The notes below the pieces were generated by a model. It was not told where the DNA came from. It was given only the letters and a program-made list of their open reading frames with translations, and ran no database searches. A stretch of DNA of 64,000 nucleotides from Dama dama (lineage: Eukaryota > Chordata > Mammalia > Artiodactyla > Cervidae): NCBI RefSeq assembly GCF_033118175.1, contig NC_083697.1:27936001-28000000 (forward strand), given 5' to 3'. Position numbers and translations under genes: made by a program. Of this stretch, positions 11,273-22,835 are shown piece after piece. Every line of letters begins with the position of its first letter. Positions within the stretch are counted from its first letter, which is position 1.

Positions 11273-11461
11273 GTATATGGCCATTATTGACCCCCTGAAG
11301 CCCAGACTGTCTGCCACCGCAACCAAGATTGTCATTGGAGGCATTTGGATTCTAGCATTTCTACTTGCATTCCCTCAGTGTCTTTATTCCAAAACCAAAG
11401 TCATGCCGGGCCGTACTCTTTGCTACGTGCAATGGCCAGAAGGCCCCAAACAACACTTCAC
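11273..11461 (+). CDS. TACR3: TACR3 (neurokinin-3 receptor) exon 2
   Basis: This is coding exon 2 of the class A G-protein-coupled receptor for neurokinin B, a plasma-membrane receptor of neurons that couples to Gq. The exon starts after a TTTTTATACAG acceptor and its first base completes the Arg of the DRY motif at the end of TM3. The next residues are YMAIIDPLKPRLS, which is the second intracellular loop. A hydrophobic stretch at about 11325-11388 (IVIGGIWILAFLLAFPQ) is TM4. Extracellular loop 2 follows and contains Cys at 11421-11423 (RTLCYVQW), which in this family forms the disulfide to TM3. The exon is 189 nt and ends at a GTAAGT donor at 11462, splitting a Thr codon (AC|T). The close match to mammalian NK3R and the intact frame make the call secure. 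NK1 and NK2 receptors are less likely, because the ATATKIVIG and KTKVMPGRT segments are typical of NK3. Confidence 0.97.
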
Positions 11462-13426
11462 GTAAGTTAATTATCTATTATAATCTTCAACTAAATGCGT
11501 TGAATGCTGAAGGAACTATAGGTTGGGAGCAACAGGTAAGCAGAAAAGACATAGACAGTTCCCTCAAGGGCTCAAACATTACTTGGGAAAAAAGACACAT
11601 AAAATACTATACTATTTGTATATAGTACAGTATGATATGATCAATCAGTTTGTATAAAGTTATAATGATTTCTAATTGGAAAAACGTGATGATCTCTATA
11701 TGGGGTAGCTCTGGAGAGTTTCCCAAGAAGATGATAAGATAATGGGAGATGGAAGCACAGTGGAAAACCAGGTTGTTATGGATTAAGGAATGAGTGAGAG
11801 GGGTGGAACTGAAACCCAAAGGCGTGGGTTGCTCTTGTAAGAAGCCTGGCTGAAAGGAAAGGCAGTCTTGGCATGTTCCTGGTTGTGTTCCTTTGTTTTA
11901 GCATCAAAAACTTAAAACACTTAGGTCAGAAGGGAAACAGGAATGCTATATGTTAGAATTTGGTATTTCATATTTTGGACACACCTTAAAAAAAGCAAAT
12001 TAGCAAAACAATTGTCCAATTGTTTGCATTTTGTTTTTTATTCTGACCATTTAAATTTTATTTCAAATGAAATTCTTATTTAGTGATCTATTTTTTTCCT
12101 TTAAAAACTAAAAAATTATGCAAATACAATGATCATCTTTTAAAGCAGATATTTTATCAAACTCTGCTCTACTCAGAGTCCAGATTTTTAAAGAAAAAGA
12201 TTGAGGAGTATTTATTAAAGGAAAAGCAGGCAGCCGTTATTAAACTGAGGACTGCATTCTTTCCATTATGTAATACTAATATATCTTATTTGTATGATAG
12301 CCAAACAAAATTATTCATAATAATAAAATTAAATTATTTGTTGACTGAATCAATTCACCACTGACTTTAACACTTAATAAGCTATCAGGAAGACAGCTTT
12401 ACCAAATAAACACAGATATTGAGATTAGTATACCAAAATCTTTAATTACTTTAAAGCCTTCCTAAGACAGTGGAAGTCACTCAAAAGTTTATACAAATTC
12501 TAATCTGGCTATTATATTATTGGCTGCCATCTTAGTCTGCCGTAGTAATATTTTTATAATTTTTATGGAAAGCTATGAAATCCCAAAATTTAGTTTGATA
12601 ATTTATAGTATTACGACTTTGACGTGACTAATACCTCCATATGTTATTTACCAAATTTAATGATGCAATCAAATGTGCCATGACTTTGAAAAAACTCTAA
12701 TATGACTCAGAACATCTAGTTACATTTTTTTCCTTTGGATGAAAAATGATTTATTTCAAATATGACTGATGTTGCAAAACCTATGTAATAGCTTTACACA
12801 GAAGAAAATGTATCAGTAGATCAGTTTACTCTATGCCATCTCTTTTCCTCTGATTATCTATTTAATTAGGTTAGCTTAGTGATTAGCAAGCAAAGGAAAA
12901 GTACTCATCCTGAAGCCTCTAGGCAAGGGGAAATTTGCAGTTTAAATGAGCTCTGTATGAATGCTTTGGTTTTCATACGTGAAGTAAAAATTGACAAAGT
13001 TAAACTGGTAGTATGTGGATGATTGTAGATGACAATAGCTGGGACTTCCCTGCTGGCTCAGTGGTAAAGAATCCACCTGCAGTGTGGGAGATGCAGAAGC
13101 CATGAGTTCAATCCCTAGGTCGGGAAGATCCCTGGAGGAGGGCATGGCAACCCACTCCGGAACTCTTGCCTGGAGAATCCCATGGACAGAGGAGCCTGGC
13201 GGACTGCAGTCCACGGGGTCACAAAGAGTCAGACAGGACTGAAGCACAGGACACAGTACAGGTGCCAGGAGCTAGGTATTTTGGTGAAACTGTGAAATGA
13301 GGACTTAAGAGAAAATGTGGGGTAATCATTGGCGTTTTCAATTATGACTTAAAGTGGAATGAATTCAAAGTCTTATTATTTTACTCCAATATGCTCTTCA
13401 GCATGTATTTTTCTTATTTCTTGCAG
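11462..13426 (+). other. TACR3: TACR3 intron 2 (1,965 bp)
   Basis: The intron has a GTAAGT donor and a TTCTTGCAG acceptor, and the coding frame is continuous across it (Thr codon split 2+1). The only clear insert is the Bov-tA SINE at 13040-13257. From 11462 to about 13035 I see AT-rich sequence without a recognisable gene or repeat. Confidence 0.95.
13040..13257 (+). mobile_element. Bov-tA SINE in intron 2
   Basis: It has the tRNA-like head GGGACTTCCCTGCTGGCTCA, the B-box-like GAGTTCAATCC, the Bov-A body and a GACAGGACTGAAGCACAGGA tail. It ends about 170 bp before exon 3. Confidence 0.92.
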
Positions 13427-13577
13427 TTACCATATTATTGTTATTATACTGGTGTACTGTTTCCCATTGCTTGTCATGGGTATCACATACACCATCGTTG
13501 GAATCACCCTCTGGGGAGGAGAGATCCCAGGGGACACCTGTGACAAGTATCATGAGCAGCTAAAGGCTAAAAGAAAG
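13427..13577 (+). CDS. TACR3: TACR3 exon 3
   Basis: This 151-nt exon follows a TTCTTGCAG acceptor. Its first base T completes the Thr codon begun in exon 2, and it ends in phase 0 at an AAAG|GTACTG donor. It encodes the end of extracellular loop 2, then TM5 (a hydrophobic run from IIVIILVYCFPLL to about ITYTIVGITLW). The start of intracellular loop 3 follows (GGEIPGDTCDKYHEQLKAKRK), a basic segment that in tachykinin receptors contacts the G protein. An upstream ATG at 13359 lies in intron sequence and is not a start. As far as I recall, 151 nt equals the exon 3 length in other tachykinin receptor genes. A Bov-tA SINE ends only about 170 bp upstream in intron 2. Confidence 0.97.
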
Positions 13578-14711
13578 GTACTGTTCCATATAACTTTCCC
13601 AGCATTTGCGTAAATTGTGCACCAGAGAAGGAAAAAAAAATCTAGTTATGGCATTTTAATAGATAATTTGATGTTTTACTCCTACTTTTATTTTCCCCCT
13701 TCTTTCTTTTTTTTAAATTTTGTTTTCTTTTTATCTTCTATAAGCCACTAGTCATGTACAATAGCAGTTTATGATAAGAGTAGGCACTTCCTTACAGAAA
13801 GACTATTTATTACCTTTTGCACAATATTCTTAATTATACCACCAGAAACTTCTGAAATTTCACTGTAGGAATCACAGTTGGTTGTATTTCTGCAGCTCTA
13901 GTTGTCTTAGTCTTTTATTAAACAAAATGCCTCTGATGTTCTATATAATCTTTCAGAAGTTTTATTTATCCCAGGAAAGGCATCTCTCCTAGTATATGCT
14001 ATAATTCTGTAATATCCATTTATGTATCCCATTCTTCCTTCCTTTCCCACACCTCCCCACATTCCACCCCTATCTTTATTCTGGTTTCTACACAGCCATC
14101 TGATTAACAGATGAAGTTACATTAATACTGTTGTACAACTTACTGGGTGACATGATAAAAATTATTTCTGAACAATTCACATTAAGCAAGAAAACCTATA
14201 AAAATTATCATAGTGACATTTTAGTAGGATTATTTTTTCATTGTTTCCTTTTCTGACTACTATTATGTGACTCAGTGAGTGAGATTTTTTTAATAATAAA
14301 TTTGCATAGTAAAAGGAATCTTAGAATCATCCATTCCATCTTCCTCTCTCCAAGTGGTAAGTACCTAGTACAAATCACAGAGGTTTTTCCAAGGATAAGT
14401 GAGACACACTGAGTATGTCAATTATTATTATTCCATTTATGATTCATTTATTTATGTAGAACTATTATTTACTGACACTCACTTAACAACAATCAATCAG
14501 GTTTTAAAAACCTAGTATAGAAAATAGATTCTATTTTAACATTAATAGATTTTTTCTCTGTTGACAAACAGACAAGACTTTATGTTTAGTTAACATTTTA
14601 TCATTAGGTTCAGTACTTGAAAGCAAATATTTTTTCACATTAATTTAGTTATTTCAGCCTATAATATATATAATTTCATTTTATTTCTCTTTGGAAAAAA
14701 AAAAAAAAACC

Positions 14712-15478
14712 TAAAAATGAAGTACATGATCCCACTGCTGGGCATATATACAGAGAAAACTACAATTCAAAAAGAAACATGCACCCTAGTGTTCCCTGCA
14801 ACACTGTTTACAGTAGCCAAGACACAGAGACAACTTAATTTTCCACATACAGACAAATGGATAAAGAGGATGGGGTACATATATATAATGGAATACTACT
14901 AAGTCATAAAGAGAAAGTAATAATGCCATTTGCAGTAATATGGATGGACCTAGAAATGATCATACTAAGTGAAGTAAGTCAGAGAGAGAAAGACAAATAC
15001 CATATGACACCATTTGTAGGTAGACTCTAAAATATGACACAAATGAACTTATCTCAGGAGGGCATGGCAACCCTCCCCAGTATTCCTGCCTGGAGAATCT
15101 TATGGACAGAGGAGACTGATGGGCTACAGTCCACAGGGTTGCAAAGAGTGGGACATGACTGAAGTGACCTAGAATGCTCGCAACCACACACAAAACAGAA
15201 ACGGACTCACAGGCATAGAGAACAGATTGTGGTTCCCAAGGAAAAGTAGGGGAGGGAGAGAGGATTGCCTGGAGGTTTGGGGTTAGTAGATGCAAACTTT
15301 TCCATTTAGAATGGATAAACAACAAGGTCCTACTGTATAGCACAGCGAACTGTATTCAATAGCCTGTGATAAAACCTAATGGAAAAGAATGTCTATATGT
15401 ATAACTGAATCACTTTGTTGTACAGTAGAAATTAACAAAACTTGTAAATCAACTATACTTCAATAAAATTTAAAAATA
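14712..15478 (+). mobile_element. L1 3' end, interrupted by a SINE
   Basis: It reads as the end of L1 ORF2 (ATCCCACTGCTGGGCATATA, then GGATGGACCTAGAAATGATC) and the 3' UTR (AACAACAAGGTCCTACTGTA, then TCAACTATACTTCAATAAAA). A poly(A) run of about 16 immediately precedes the element. A Bov-A monomer splits it at 15052-15183. Confidence 0.9.
15052..15183 (+). mobile_element. Bov-A SINE monomer nested in L1
   Basis: The Bov-A body (GGAGGGCATGGCAACCCTCC to GACATGACTGAAGTGACCTA) sits between L1 segments that resume on both sides. The SINE is therefore younger than the L1. Confidence 0.88.
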
Positions 15479-15713
15479 AAGTGCACAACCAACCAAACTA
15501 TGTCTTTACCACATTAAAAAAAAAAAAGAATCGTAGAACTAGCAGAACTTCAGTAACAATCATCTTAAGTGAACAGTTTCTCCTTCTCCTTTATTTTGAT
15601 CCTCACTTTCCAACATCTTGATCATGCTGCAAGATGCTCTTTGCAGGGGGCATATTTTCTAACAGCTGTGTTTTAGGCATAATCACATTAAATAACTGAT
15701 GTGATCGTCTACA

Positions 15714-15938
15714 TTGTTGCTGTTGTTCAGTTGCAAAGTCATGTCTGACTCTTTTCGACCCCAGGGACTGTAGCCCACCAGGCTCCTCTGTCCATGGGGT
15801 TTCCCAGGCAAGAATCCTGGGGTGGGCTGCCATTTTCTTCTCCAGGTGATCTTCCCGACCCAGGGATCGAACCCATGGCTCCTGCATCTACTGCATTGGC
15901 AGGAGAATTCTTTACCACTGAGCCACCAGGAAAGCCTA
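15714..15938 (-). mobile_element. Bov-tA SINE
   Basis: It is a complete minus-strand copy. On + it reads GTTGCAAAGTCATGTCTGAC ... GATCGAACCCATGGCTCCTG ... GAGCCACCAGGAAAGCC. It faces the plus-strand SINE at 13040-13257 across exon 3. Confidence 0.93.
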
Positions 15939-17439
15939 ATATTCTACATACTATATTTCAGAATCACTTGTCTTTGTACTTCCTGCTTACTTTCTTGTCT
16001 TTTATTTATTTCCTACTAGTTTAAGCATTTTTAAAACACTTTTCCCCTGTTCAGTTCTACACAACTTAAAATAAGTAATGACAGATTATAGTTCCTTTTC
16101 CTTAGTATTGGCATAATATTTTTCTAGGAAGAGATAAAAATTTAATCTGAGTGTTCCTTTTTATTTTTGAGTTGAATCCCAGAGGGAAACAAAAGAAAGA
16201 GGGAATATTTTTGCATTTGCCCCTCTATAGCAGATGAGAATATGGCATACACATTTCATTTTTACTGCATTACTCTGCAATTTCAAAGTATAAATATCAA
16301 TTCAAACTGAGAGATTGACTCTTCTAGAATACTTCAAAAATTAAGATATATAAAAGTTCTAATCCATATTTCTATTTCTCAGGTTGTGATCTTGGCTGAA
16401 ATAGTATAAAATTACATCTATGACATGGGCTTCTCATAATAAATCACCTTGTCCTTAGGTTTATTTCACAGTCACTTACTGATATGACCATCGGTACTGT
16501 GAAAGTAACCCTCATTTTGCCCAAAAATTTAAAATTTCAAAATAAAAATAGCTCTTCTCTTAATTTTTTTAATTTAAATTTAAATACTGTCTAGTATAGT
16601 TTGGAATACAGTTATTTCTAGTAATTATGCTCTTTTATCAGTATGACTGTTTAGGTGAAAGATGTGAATTTTACCCTGGATGGGCCATTTAATCATATGT
16701 TGTCTCCTAGCGATTACATCTTTGATATTACAGATTGGACTTGAAAAATAAGAGAGTATTGGTTACAAGAGAGCAAATTCATCATGACTGCTGGGAAAAA
16801 ACAACTCCATAAACAACTCTTGAGTCAATGTACTATTAATAAAAGAACAGCAGTTACTGATTGAGCTCCCCCAGACACATGAATAAGAATAAAGAAAAGT
16901 TTAAGAAATTTTAGTCAAAACACTGAAAAGATCTTTGCAACTACTAAGAAGCATTGCTTCCATTTCTCTTTTTCTTAAGGTCTTCAGGCACTGTATTCAG
17001 TTTTGAGTCCTGTAGATTAAATGCTATGAAGAACAGCCAGTGGAAATAAATTCCATGTCTAATTTATATAGAACCTAACACATCTAAAAGTTAAACTAAC
17101 ATGAAGTCAGAAAATTGAGGATTAACCACCCCCACTCAACCTTTACATTTGTCCTGCCTAACAATATGCATACTTTGAAAATAATACCAGTGGCACTTCA
17201 AAAATTTCCTGGCACATAGAACTGTTCTCAGTAAATGGTACCTGTTACTTAAGGCACTTTGTATATATATGCACTTTATTATATAGGCACTTTACTTTGA
17301 ATATATAAAGCACTTTATTATGAAGATCAGAAAGCATGATGTGGTAGAAAAGTGAAGAGGTATAAAATTGGTCATTTATCTATTTAAACGTATTATTGAC
17401 CTACATTTTACCATAAGTCAGTTTGTAAATAACTTTCAC

Positions 17440-17575
17440 ATGAATATTATTTAATTCTCACATTATCTATGTGAATTATTCTTATTTTACAGAAAAATGA
17501 AATTGAGCCCCAAATTCACAAAATTTATAAGTGGCAAAACTTGGACTTGAATCCTAAACAAAATCTTTAGAGTTG
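17440..17575 (+). mobile_element. MIR relic
   Basis: A MIR-like core is visible: TTAATTCTCACATTATCTAT, AGAAAAATGAAATTGAGCCC and AACTTGGACTTGAATCCTAA. Confidence 0.55.
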
Positions 17576-17710
17576 AGTTCTTTTAGAGAGCTCTCTCAAA
17601 GGAATAGGTTTCAGAATGATACTTTATGTCTGAGTATTACTTATATTATATGAAGCACATTCTCATACATAGACTGTACTAATCATCACAGTAGTCCCAA
17701 GAGGTAGGCC

Positions 17711-17731
17711 TAAGTAAGTAAGTAAGTAAGT
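17711..17731. repeat. (AAGT)n tract at a BovB 3' end
   Basis: Five AAGT units adjoin the 3' terminus of the minus-strand BovB. RTE-clade LINEs often end in short tandem repeats rather than poly(A). Confidence 0.9.
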
Positions 17732-18859
17732 TCAGTCCCTCAGTCGTGTCCGACTCTTTGTGACCCCATGGACTGCAGCACACCAGGCTTCCCTGTCCAT
17801 CACCAACTCCTGAGGCTTGCTCAAACTCATGTCCATTAAGTCGGTGATGCCATCCAACCATCTCATCCTCTGTCACCCCCTTCTCTTCCCACCTTCAATC
17901 TTTCCCAGCATCAGGGCCTTTACCAGTGAGTCAGTTCTTCGCATCAGGTGGCCAAAGTATTGGAGCTTCAGCTTCAGCATCAGTCCTTCCAATGAATATT
18001 AAGGACTGATTTCCTTTAGGATTGACTGGTTGGATCTCCTTGCAGTCCAAGGGACTCTCAAGAGTCTTCTCCAACACCACAGTTCAAAAGCATCACTTCT
18101 TCGGCACTCAGCTTTCTTTATGGTCCAACTCTCACATCCATTCATGAATGTTGGAAAACCCATAGCCTTGACTAGACGGACCTATGTCGGCAAAGTCATG
18201 TCTCTGCTTTTTAATATGCTGTCTAGGTTGGTCATAGCTTTTCTTCCAAGGAGCAAGCATCTTTTAATTTCATGGCTGCAGTCACCATCTGCAGTCATTT
18301 TGGAGCCCAAGAAAATAAAGTCTGTCACTGTTTCCATTGTTTCATCATCTATTTTCCATGAAGTGATGGGACCAAATGCCATGATCTTCATTTTTAGAAT
18401 GTTGAGTTTTAAGCCAGCTTTTTCACTCTCCTCTTTCACTTTGATCAAGAGGCTCTTTAGTTCCTCTTCACTTTCTGCCATAAGGGTAGTGTCATCTGCA
18501 TGAGGTTATTGATATTTCTCCTAGCAATCTTGATTCCAGCCTGTGCTTCATCCAGCCTGGCATTTAGCATGATGTACTCTGCATAGAAGTTAAATAAGCA
18601 GGGTGACAATATATTGCCCTGACATACTCCTTTCCCAATTTGGAATCAGTCTGTTGTTCCATGTCCAGTTCTAACCATTGCTTCCTGACCTGCATACAGA
18701 TGTCTCAGGTGGCAGGGAAGGTGGTCCAATATTCCCATATCTTGAAGAATTTTCCACAGTTTGTTGTGATCCACACAGTCAAAGGCTTTGGCATAGTCAA
18801 TAAAGCAGAAGTAGATGTTTTTCTGGAACTCTCTTGCTTTTTCTATGATCCAACAGATC
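17731..18859 (-). mobile_element. BovB LINE, 3' 1.1 kb
   Basis: The minus strand reads through the late RT region (18646-18906, NIYFCFIDYAKAFDCVDHNK), the post-RT region (18182-18481, MAESEEELKSLLIKVKEESE) and the 3' UTR. The 3' terminus is near 17731. It is 5'-truncated at about 18859 inside the RT domain, with frameshifts. Confidence 0.92.
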
Positions 18860-19254
18860 AATAGGAGGTAGGCATAGTGGAAATTATTTTCCTCCATTTT
18901 TAACAAATCAGGAAATTGAAGGAAGGGGAAGGTGAATGGTACCCAAATTCATACAGCTGGTAAGAGTATACGTAAGCCCTTTCAATACTGTGGAATGCAT
19001 TCTTTCCGTTACACTGAACAGCAAAGAGCTGGCAGCTACCTTGAGCCAGTCTCCTGTCCATTTTCTCATTCACAGTATATGAAAGTATTGTTCCTTTTCT
19101 TGAAAGTTTTTGATGAGGGCTAATCAAGATAATGCATGTATTAATGTGTCTGGTACTTAATGTCATAAACATGCAATTCCAATCTGCATGTAGCTTCATC
19201 TATTTATGAGACAAAAATAAACCTAATTATTATCACTAATATAAAGTACAATGC

Positions 19255-19500
19255 TTGTGATAGCTCTATATAAGCAACAAGCATTTACTGTGCTTGTTAT
19301 GTGCCAGACACTTGATTTAGGTGCTTTAAATAGTTTAGCCAATTGAATTCTGACAACCACATAAGGGAGGCATTATTGTTATTTTCAGTTGACAGATGAA
19401 GAAACAGTCATTAGCTGGGTTAAGTAACTGCCTAGTCTATTGAATGACAGAGACAGGATATAAACCCAGAAAGTCTAAGTCTAGAGAATGTGATCATAAT
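19255..19500 (+). mobile_element. MIR relic, nearly full length
   Basis: The family order is retained: TATGTGCCAGACACTTGATT, CAGTTGACAGATGAAGAAAC, GGGTTAAGTAACTGCCTAGT and GGATATAAACCCAG. Confidence 0.75.
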
Positions 19501-20192
19501 TTCTATATTTTAATGATCATTTCTGTACTTTGCTGGGGGTGGTGATAAATAAGATGCAGTAATTATTTTCTTATCTTTCTGCTTGTTTAACTACCAGAAG
19601 TACAATTGAATAAATTACTGTATTATTTATTGATACATTCTGAGTTTAAAAGCTCTTATAGGTTAAACTGACCAAAATACATAATGTTGTTTTTAAGAAA
19701 AAAATTATCTTCCAGTACCACCAGTCAACTTAACACTTATTTCCAGTACCAGCAATCAACTTAAAAATCACATCTTAAAAAACAGTTTATCTGTACACTG
19801 GAACTGCATACAATTAACAAAGTGAGGAGGCATCTATTTTACCTGCACAGATATACACTAAAAATCTGGTTTTGATCGTTAAAAATTATAAATCAGCTCA
19901 ACTTAGTACTTTTTTCATTTTTAGTTCAAATGAGTTTTTTAAACACTTTAAAGCTCCTCTAACATACACTGAATAAAAACAATACACAACCTCCCTTAAC
20001 AAATTCTCCTCAGTTAATATAACACCCTAACACATAATGATATTAATGGTTTTGTTGCAACTAAAAACATTCCACAATAATTAAATCACCACTGCCAAAT
20101 ATCAATTGACAGTTATAAATGTAATTGTTTTTCATATCTGGAGAAAATTCTGATTTCTAAAGCCAAATGAGCACAATGTCTTGTATGTGCCT

Positions 20193-20208
20193 GAGAGAGA
20201 GAGAGAGA
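20193..20208. repeat. (GA)8 microsatellite
   Basis: Eight uninterrupted GA units. Confidence 0.95.
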
Positions 20209-20324
20209 CATAATAGGAAAGAGAGTGATAGATATGATACAAAACAAAAGAGATACAAGAGAAACTACTGTAGAAGAACTGGGACTCTGGACAGTTGAGT
20301 TCCAGACATGGTATTTTATTTCAG

Positions 20325-20430
20325 ACTTATTTTGTTTGAGTCATCACTTTTTTCTGGGCTTATTGTCATATTTGTAAAATGAGGAGATTGAAGCAGATCA
20401 CTTCCAAGTTCTCGTCCAGCTATATATATC
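20325..20430 (-). mobile_element. MIR-family relic
   Basis: The antisense MIR pattern TTGTAAAATGAGGAGATTGA is followed by CACTTCCAAGTTCTCGTCCA. It is diverged. Confidence 0.5.
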
Positions 20431-21334
20431 CATGATTGAGATCATCAAATATTTATTTAACATCTAATGAGGACCAGGCATTGTGCACGGTGATTTTATT
20501 TAAACTTTGTAAAATCCTATAAAAGAGGATATATTTCAGGTCATAAATATTAGTGAGAAAAGCTTATAGAAAATTTTCTAATGGGTTCTGTGTAGTTGAT
20601 TTTAATTGGAGGCAAGATTTTCCTTCACACCTTTGACTCAATGTAAGTAACCAGTCACTCATATTATACTGTTGTTTGAAAGGATACTGTGCAGAGATTG
20701 GGATGCGAAGATCAACCCTTAAAGTCGGTCAGTTCAGCATTAGGCATCCCCCACTCGAAAATAAAATTTGCTCTTCTTTTACTTTGTAGGATTTTGGTTC
20801 CTAAACTTTTTCTCTCCAGTCTCAGCCACCCCTCCACATCCTTCTTCTCCTACCTCTAGCCCTATCTAGTTTGAGGAAAGAAAAAAATACATGCTTTGAC
20901 CTACGCTTAGGTAGGTGTTTCATAGGCACAGTAGTGGGACAGAAACAGAAAGGAAAATCACAGGAATTATTAATACATAGCGCATCAATTTATAGTGCAA
21001 TGTCCTCTTGTTTACATATAGTAGTTCTCTATCCATTATGTTTATAAATATGTATATATGAATGCATGTAAAACACACATAATAAATATATGTGCCCTAG
21101 ATGGCAAGGCAAGAGAGCAATCATGGAGTCCAAAACTAGCTCAGAATCTGTGAGGAAAAATTTTTCCAATTTGTTTTTCCTTTTTTTTCCAATTATATTT
21201 TTATAGAATGCAATCTATACACATTTTTTTAATTTTACCTCATAATAATACTCTGGAATAGATGGAAAATGTTTTATTTTAAAGACAGATAAGCAGAAAT
21301 GTTGAAGCTAGAGAACGTAATGGCAAAATAGAAG

Positions 21335-21626
21335 GGATCAGTCTGGAAAACCCTGAATATTCATTGGAAGGACTGATGCTGAAGCTGAATCTCCAATACT
21401 TTGGCCACCTGATGTGAAGAGCCCACTCATTGGAAGACCCTGATGCTGGGAAAGACTGAAAGCAAAAGGGGAAGGAGGTGGCAGAGGATGACATGGTTGG
21501 ATAGCATCACCAACTCAGTGGACATGAATTTGAGCAAACTCCGGGAAATAATGGACGGGGAAGCCTGGCATGCTGCAGTCCATGGGGTGTCAGAGTAGGA
21601 CACAACTTAGCAACTGAACAACTAAG
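21335..21626 (+). mobile_element. BovB LINE, 3' end
   Basis: It matches other copies in the window: CATTGGAAGGACTGATGCTG, GATGCTGGGAAAGACTGAAA, and the terminal GACACAACTTAGCAACTGAA. It is about 290 bp. Confidence 0.9.
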
Positions 21627-22635
21627 TGAAAAAAGTTTTAAAATAATCATCAGTTTGATCAGAAGACTGAGGGAGAGGAAATTGACAAATTCTATTTAAA
21701 ATTAGGACATTATTGACAAGAATTATGAAGGCTGTGAGAATATATAGCTGTTTTGGATAAAGAAGATAAATTTACTTGAGGGGAATCTAGCAAGGTGGAA
21801 AGAGGCAGGTTCTTGACCACTAGCACCACCTGGGAAGCCCAGTTGTTAGATTTTGTACTTAAGGCTAAAATGCTCTTCCACCTTTCTAATGGCGCCTCTT
21901 ATATGGAAATAGATTGGTCTTTGTCCTTTAATGTATGGTTTTCTTTGTTCACGTCCTTTCATCCAGCTTTTAGTGCAGGTTTTTCAGTTGACAAGATTCT
22001 TGACTTAGGTCACATATCTTACACTGATCACCAATCTCATTGCCCACTGCTGCAGTCTGTACATTGCCCAGATGTAGGATGGCTGCCAGGACCTTAAAAA
22101 GTCCATCTGAAAATCTTCCTTGAAACCCAGCAGTGTGAAGGTCTTCTGAGTCTCTTCTTGACAAAATGTATTTCAATGTTTTCACTTCTAATCTGATACA
22201 GGTAAATCTCTTGGAACATGCTGTCTTTTCCCTGCTCCTAAAACTAATGCCCATTGCTAAGTGTTAATTATATTCTCCTATTTTACCTTGCTTGAGTAGT
22301 TCTTAAAGTAAGTTTAAATAGTCTTAACTAGATTATGTGTGAATGATTGAAATTCACTATGTCAACAATAATATATCTTGTAATAACCATTGACACTTCT
22401 TCAGTTTATAATTAAACCTTATTTTCAAGTAAGTTCAAGTACTGTTACAGTATACAAAAAATAGAGGAGGAAAGAACAAGCTACTTTAAAATTAGGTTAA
22501 ATTAAAATGTTACTTGGTAATACCCCTAAGAAATGTGGGACATTTTATCACAGGTAAATTCTCAAATCTGTTGTAGACTACTGAACAAGAGATGTGCTGT
22601 ACTCACCACTGTCTCCTCGGTGCCTAGCATAATGC

Positions 22636-22660
22636 TTTCTGGATGGATGGATGGATGGAG
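22636..22660. repeat. (GGAT)n microsatellite
   Basis: TGGATGGATGGATGGATGGA follows an L2-like 3' end motif (CGGTGCCTAGCATAATGCTT). Confidence 0.85.
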
Positions 22661-22694
22661 AATTAATAAATAATTGAAAGAATGAAGTTTTGTG

Positions 22695-22835
22695 AATCAG
22701 CTACTTTCTCATTTTATACACGAGAAAATGGAGGCATGTGATGTGATTTGCTGAAAGGTCAAAAATTATTAGGAGGAGAACTAACTCTCCTGAGTTCCAG
22801 CCTGATGCTCTACCCCTAGACCCAGCACACAGAGG
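22695..22835 (+). mobile_element. MIR relic
   Basis: CATTTTATACACGAGAAAAT, GTGATTTGCTGAAAGGTCAA and TGAGTTCCAGCCTGATGCTC follow the MIR core order. Confidence 0.6.

Noticed and set aside
14960..15343. 127-codon minus-strand frame
   Set aside because: It runs antisense through an L1 3' end and a nested SINE and has no conserved protein content.
17711..17731. Regular short repeats as a possible CRISPR array
   Set aside because: They are uninterrupted 4-bp tandem units without spacers. This is mammalian DNA, and no array-like structure exists anywhere in the window.
18030..18503. 157-codon plus-strand frame
   Set aside because: It is the antisense shadow of a minus-strand BovB 3' region. Similar shadows recur at 34266-34607 and 46120-46422.
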